DNA of 64,000 nucleotides from Streptomyces sp. NBC_01231 (GTDB lineage Bacteria; Actinomycetota; Actinomycetes; Streptomycetales; Streptomycetaceae): NCBI GenBank assembly GCA_035999765.1, contig CP108521.1, positions 4,526,001 to 4,590,000 of the forward strand, read 5' to 3'. Shown piece by piece: positions 61,121 to 64,000 of this stretch (position 1 is its first letter; each line of letters starts with the position of its first letter). The notes under the pieces were generated by a model. It saw only the letters and a program-made list of their open reading frames with translations, ran no database searches and was not told where the DNA came from. The position numbers and the translations under genes were made by a program.

Positions 61121-61140
61121 GGCGCTGACGGTAGCGCCGA

Positions 61141-61157
61141 TCTGACGATCCGTCAGC
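61141..61157. promoter_or_regulatory. 17-bp palindromic operator TCTGACG-ATC-CGTCAGC
   Basis: 6-bp core arms perfect, one mismatch in the outermost pair, 21 bp upstream of the amidohydrolase ATG. Fifth member of the TCTGACG set in this window. Confidence 0.75.
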
Positions 61158-61329
61158 TACGCGGGCGGGCCCCTCTTGTGGTGGTTCCTGCGCGAGTGTG
61201 TGCGAAGAGGGTGTGAGGGCCTTGTGATATCCCGCGCGCCGACCTGTGATCACACTCTCCACAGCTGACGCATCTGCCATGAACAAGGCAAACTGGCGGG
61301 GTTGCTCAGGATTTCCAGGGGGGACGGCG

Positions 61330-64000
61330 ATGGACGGTGTACCGCGAGTGCCGGAGGTACCGCGCGTGCCGGAGCAGAGGCGTCCCGGCTCCGCCGACCA
61401 GGCGGGGGCGGAGACGGAGGCGGTGTCGCTGCGCTTCGGCGTGCTCGGTCCCGTGCGCGCCTGGCGCGACGAGGAACCGCTGAGCACCGGCTCTCCCCAG
61501 CAACGCGCCCTGCTGGCCGCCCTGTTGCTGCGTGAGGGCCGGACCGCGACCGCCGCGGAGCTCATCGACGCCCTGTGGGGCGAGGAGCCGCCCTCGCGGG
61601 CCCTGGCGGCGGTACGGACGTACGCCTCCAGGCTGCGCAAGGTGCTGGACCCCGGCGTCCTGGTGAGCGAGTCCGGCGGGTACGCGGTACGCGGGCTGCC
61701 CGAGGGCGCGCTGGACGTCGCCGTCGTCCAGGACCTGGCGACGGAGGCGGAGAAGGCGCGCGGCGCCGGGGACCTGTGCCACGCGCGTGACGTCCTGGGC
61801 CGGGCGCTCGCCCTGTGGGACGGCGAGGTGCTGGCCGGGGTGCCGGGCCCGTACGCGGAGGCGCAGCGGGTCAGGCTGGAGGAGTGGCGGCTCCAGTTGC
61901 TGGAGTCCCGCCTGGACATGGACCTGGAGCAGGGCTGCCACGCGGAGGCGGTGTCGGAACTGACCGCGCTGACGGCGGAGCATCCCCTCCGGGAACGCCT
62001 GCGCGAGCTGCTGATGCTGGCCCTGTACCGCAGCGGTCGTCAGGCGGAGGCGCTGGCGGTGTACGCCGACACCCGCCGGCTGCTGGCCGACGAACTGGGC
62101 GTGGATCCGCGCCCGGGCCTGAGCGAACTCCAGCAGCGCATCCTCCAGGCGGACCCGGGCCTGGCGGAACCGTCCGTGAAGAAGGCGGAACCGGACGCCG
62201 TACCGGTGCGCCCCGCCCAACTCCCGGCCACCGTCCCGGACTTCACCGGGCGGTCCTCGTTCGTCACGGAACTCGGCGAGGTGCTCGCCTCCGCGGAGGG
62301 CCGGGTGATGGCCGTGTCCGCGCTGGCCGGCATCGGCGGCGTCGGCAAGACCACCCTGGCGGTGCACGTCGCCCACCAGGCCCGCGGCGTCTTCCCCGAC
62401 GGCCAGCTGTACGTCGATCTGCAAGGCGCGGGATCGAGGGCGGCGGAACCGGAGACGGTCCTCGGCTCCTTCCTGCGCGCCCTGGGGACCCCGGACTCGG
62501 CCATCCCCGACTCGCTGGAGGAACGGGCGGCGCTGTACCGCTCGGTGCTGGACGGCCGCCGGGTCCTGGTGCTGCTGGACAACGCGCGGGACGCGGCCCA
62601 GATACGCCCCCTGCTGCCGGGCACCGAGGGCTGCGCCGCCCTGATCACCTCCCGCGTCCGCATGGTCGACCTCGCCGGGGCCCACCTCGTCGACCTGGAC
62701 GTGATGTCCCCGGACGAGGCCCTGGCCCTGTTCACGAAGATCGTCGGCGAGGAACGGGTCCGCTCCGAGAAGGAGGCCGCGCTGGACGTGGTGGCGGCGT
62801 GCGGTTTCCTGCCCCTGGCGATCCGTATCGCGGCGTCCCGCCTGGCCGCCCGCCGCACCTGGACGGTCTCGGTCCTGGCGGCGAAGCTGGCGGACGAGCG
62901 GCGCCGGCTGGACGAGCTCCAGGCCGGCGACCTCGCGGTGAAGGCGACCTTCGAGCTGGGGTACGGGCAGTTGGAGCCGGTCCAGGCCCGCGCGTTCCGG
63001 CTGCTCGGCCTGGCGGACGGCCCGGACATCTCCCTGGCGGCGGCCGCGGCGGTGCTGGACCTGCCGACCGACGACACGGAGGACCTTCTGGAGTCCCTCG
63101 TCGACACGTCTTTACTGGAATCGGCGGCGCCGGGCCGCTACCGCTACCACGATCTGGTCCGGCTCTACGCGCGTGCGTGCGCGGAACGGGACGAACGGCC
63201 GCCGAGCGAGCGGGCGGCGGCGATGTCCCGGTTGCTGGACTTCTACCTGGCGACGGCGTCGGCGGTCTACGCGATCGAACGGCCCGGCGAGCGGGTACTG
63301 GACCACCTGAGCCCGGTCGACTACCCGGGGCTGACCTTCACCGACCGGGACAAGGCACTGGACTGGCTGTTCAGCGAGGCGAGCGCACTGCTCGCGGCGG
63401 TACAGCAGGCAGGTGGCGAAGGCCTGTTGAGGCGGGCCGCGGATCTGCTCGTGGTGGGGATCGACCTCGGCGAGTCGGGCGTCAACTCGCGCCAGTACGT
63501 CAGATCCTGCGCCGCGGTGATCACGGCGGCCCAGCAGGCCGGTGACGCCCTCGCCGAGGGCCGGGCCCGCCTCATGCACAGCCATCTGCTCGGCATCGCC
63601 GGTCAGTTCGCCGACTCCAGCCTGGAGGCCGGCCGGGCCCTGCGGCTCGGGCTCGTCGCGAACGACCCGGTCGTCTGCGCCCAGGCCCCCAACCAGCAGG
63701 GGATCATCGCCCTGTACGACGGCCGGCACGACGAGGCCGAGGAGCATCTGACGCAGGCGCTGACCGCGTTCCGCGACGACCGGAACAACCCGGGCGAGGC
63801 CAGCGCCCTGTGCAACCTGTCCCGGGTGCACCTCGCGACGGGGCGTACCGACAGTGCCGTCTCGCTGGCGCGCCAGGGCGTCGCCATGTACGAGCGCGAC
63901 GACACCGGCATGGCGCTGCGGCTCGCCAACGGCAAGTACGCGCTCGGTCTCGCCCTCACCAGCCTCGGCCGGACCCGGCTGGCCCACGACACGCTCACCG
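61330..64000 (+). CDS. SARP/AfsR-type regulator (BTAD, NB-ARC, TPR), 3' partial
   Basis: Large activator, 890 codons present, no stop before the window end. ATG with GGGGGG 6 bp upstream. OmpR-like winged helix about residues 36-115 (LRFGVLGPVRAWRDEEPL; LIDALWGEEPPSRALAAVRTYASRLRKVL), BTAD about 120-270 (HPLRERLRELLMLALYRSGRQAEALAVYADTRRLLADELGVDP), NB-ARC ATPase with Walker A GIGGVGKTT (Lys340) and VLVLLDNARD, then TPR-like repeats after about residue 740. Codon 595 is TTA, so it is expected to depend on bldA. Proteins of this type switch on antibiotic or development genes; its target may lie just beyond the window. Confidence 0.93.
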   Translation, partial: MDGVPRVPEVPRVPEQRRPGSADQAGAETEAVSLRFGVLGPVRAWRDEEPLSTGSPQQRALLAALLLREGRTATAAELIDALWGEEPPSRALAAVRTYASRLRKVLDPGVLVSESGGYAVRGLPEGALDVAVVQDLATEAEKARGAGDLCHARDVLGRALALWDGEVLAGVPGPYAEAQRVRLEEWRLQLLESRLDMDLEQGCHAEAVSELTALTAEHPLRERLRELLMLALYRSGRQAEALAVYADTRRLLADELGVDPRPGLSELQQRILQADPGLAEPSVKKAEPDAVPVRPAQLPATVPDFTGRSSFVTELGEVLASAEGRVMAVSALAGIGGVGKTTLAVHVAHQARGVFPDGQLYVDLQGAGSRAAEPETVLGSFLRALGTPDSAIPDSLEERAALYRSVLDGRRVLVLLDNARDAAQIRPLLPGTEGCAALITSRVRMVDLAGAHLVDLDVMSPDEALALFTKIVGEERVRSEKEAALDVVAACGFLPLAIRIAASRLAARRTWTVSVLAAKLADERRRLDELQAGDLAVKATFELGYGQLEPVQARAFRLLGLADGPDISLAAAAAVLDLPTDDTEDLLESLVDTSLLESAAPGRYRYHDLVRLYARACAERDERPPSERAAAMSRLLDFYLATASAVYAIERPGERVLDHLSPVDYPGLTFTDRDKALDWLFSEASALLAAVQQAGGEGLLRRAADLLVVGIDLGESGVNSRQYVRSCAAVITAAQQAGDALAEGRARLMHSHLLGIAGQFADSSLEAGRALRLGLVANDPVVCAQAPNQQGIIALYDGRHDEAEEHLTQALTAFRDDRNNPGEASALCNLSRVHLATGRTDSAVSLARQGVAMYERDDTGMALRLANGKYALGLALTSLGRTRLAHDTLT
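63112..63114 (+). other. In-frame TTA leucine codon (codon 595)
   Basis: Reads ACG TCT TTA CTG GAA in the SARP-type regulator; (63112-61330)/3 = 594, so it is in frame. Confidence 0.92.

Noticed and set aside
61241..61255. TGTGATCACA as a CRP-type operator before the SARP gene
   Set aside because: CRP sites need a longer spaced TGTGA-N6-TCACA; this 10-bp palindrome alone is too short to claim.

Overview
The window is high-GC actinobacterial DNA and almost certainly Streptomyces. The signs are GTG/TTG starts, GTGA/ATGA start-stop overlaps, paired XRE-DUF5753/DUF397 genes, an AfsR/SARP regulator, F420 chemistry (FbiC plus luciferase-like oxidoreductases), very rare TTA codons limited to a few genes, and a perfect copy of the CebR operator. 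All functional calls are from reading translations and motifs; no database search was run.

0-14.4 kb is mainly sugar handling. It opens with the last two genes of an ABC sugar importer and a secreted clan GH-A glycosidase with C-terminal carbohydrate-binding modules. A convergent secreted protein carrying an in-frame TTA codon follows. A minus-strand operon then encodes a lipoprotein solute-binding protein, two permeases and two Gfo/Idh/MocA dehydrogenases, read away from a divergent ROK-type repressor. A DUF2235 hydrolase follows.

14.4-31 kb holds a short secreted-peptide frame under a CebR box, a glutathione peroxidase, a DUF397/XRE pair, a GPP34 protein, a D-Ala-D-Ala carboxypeptidase with a huge acidic repetitive N-terminus, a polytopic membrane protein, a divergent pair around a TCTGACG-N3-CGTCAGA palindrome, a sodium:solute symporter, an ADP-ribosylglycohydrolase, and a regulatory group (HTH protein, HATPase, XRE, DUF397).

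30.6-46.2 kb has a large P-loop NTPase-TPR protein, an orphan Phd-like protein, a DUF2165 membrane protein, a TetR/aldo-keto reductase pair, a receptor-like Ser/Thr kinase with an extracytoplasmic propeller, a decayed IS630-type transposase, FbiC, a luciferase-like oxidoreductase and a Tat-exported PHP hydrolase.

46.2-50.9 kb is the most unusual block: a papain-like cysteine-peptidase protein, a small ESX/WXG-like protein and a chagasin-like lipoprotein. The first two share a duplicated 72-bp upstream element. This looks like a secreted protease, partner and inhibitor module. Two small-protein genes follow.

50.9-61.2 kb is a catabolic block: ALDH, D-aminoacylase-like amidohydrolase, luciferase-like oxidoreductase, SDR, and a second oxidoreductase/amidohydrolase operon. 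The 17-bp palindrome of the 24 kb locus recurs here in front of its promoters, so one regulator encoded outside the window probably ties the loci together. Within this block sit two secreted proteins with aerolysin/MTX2-like beta patterns and a LuxR regulator with a TTA codon. The window ends inside a SARP-type activator that also carries a TTA codon.
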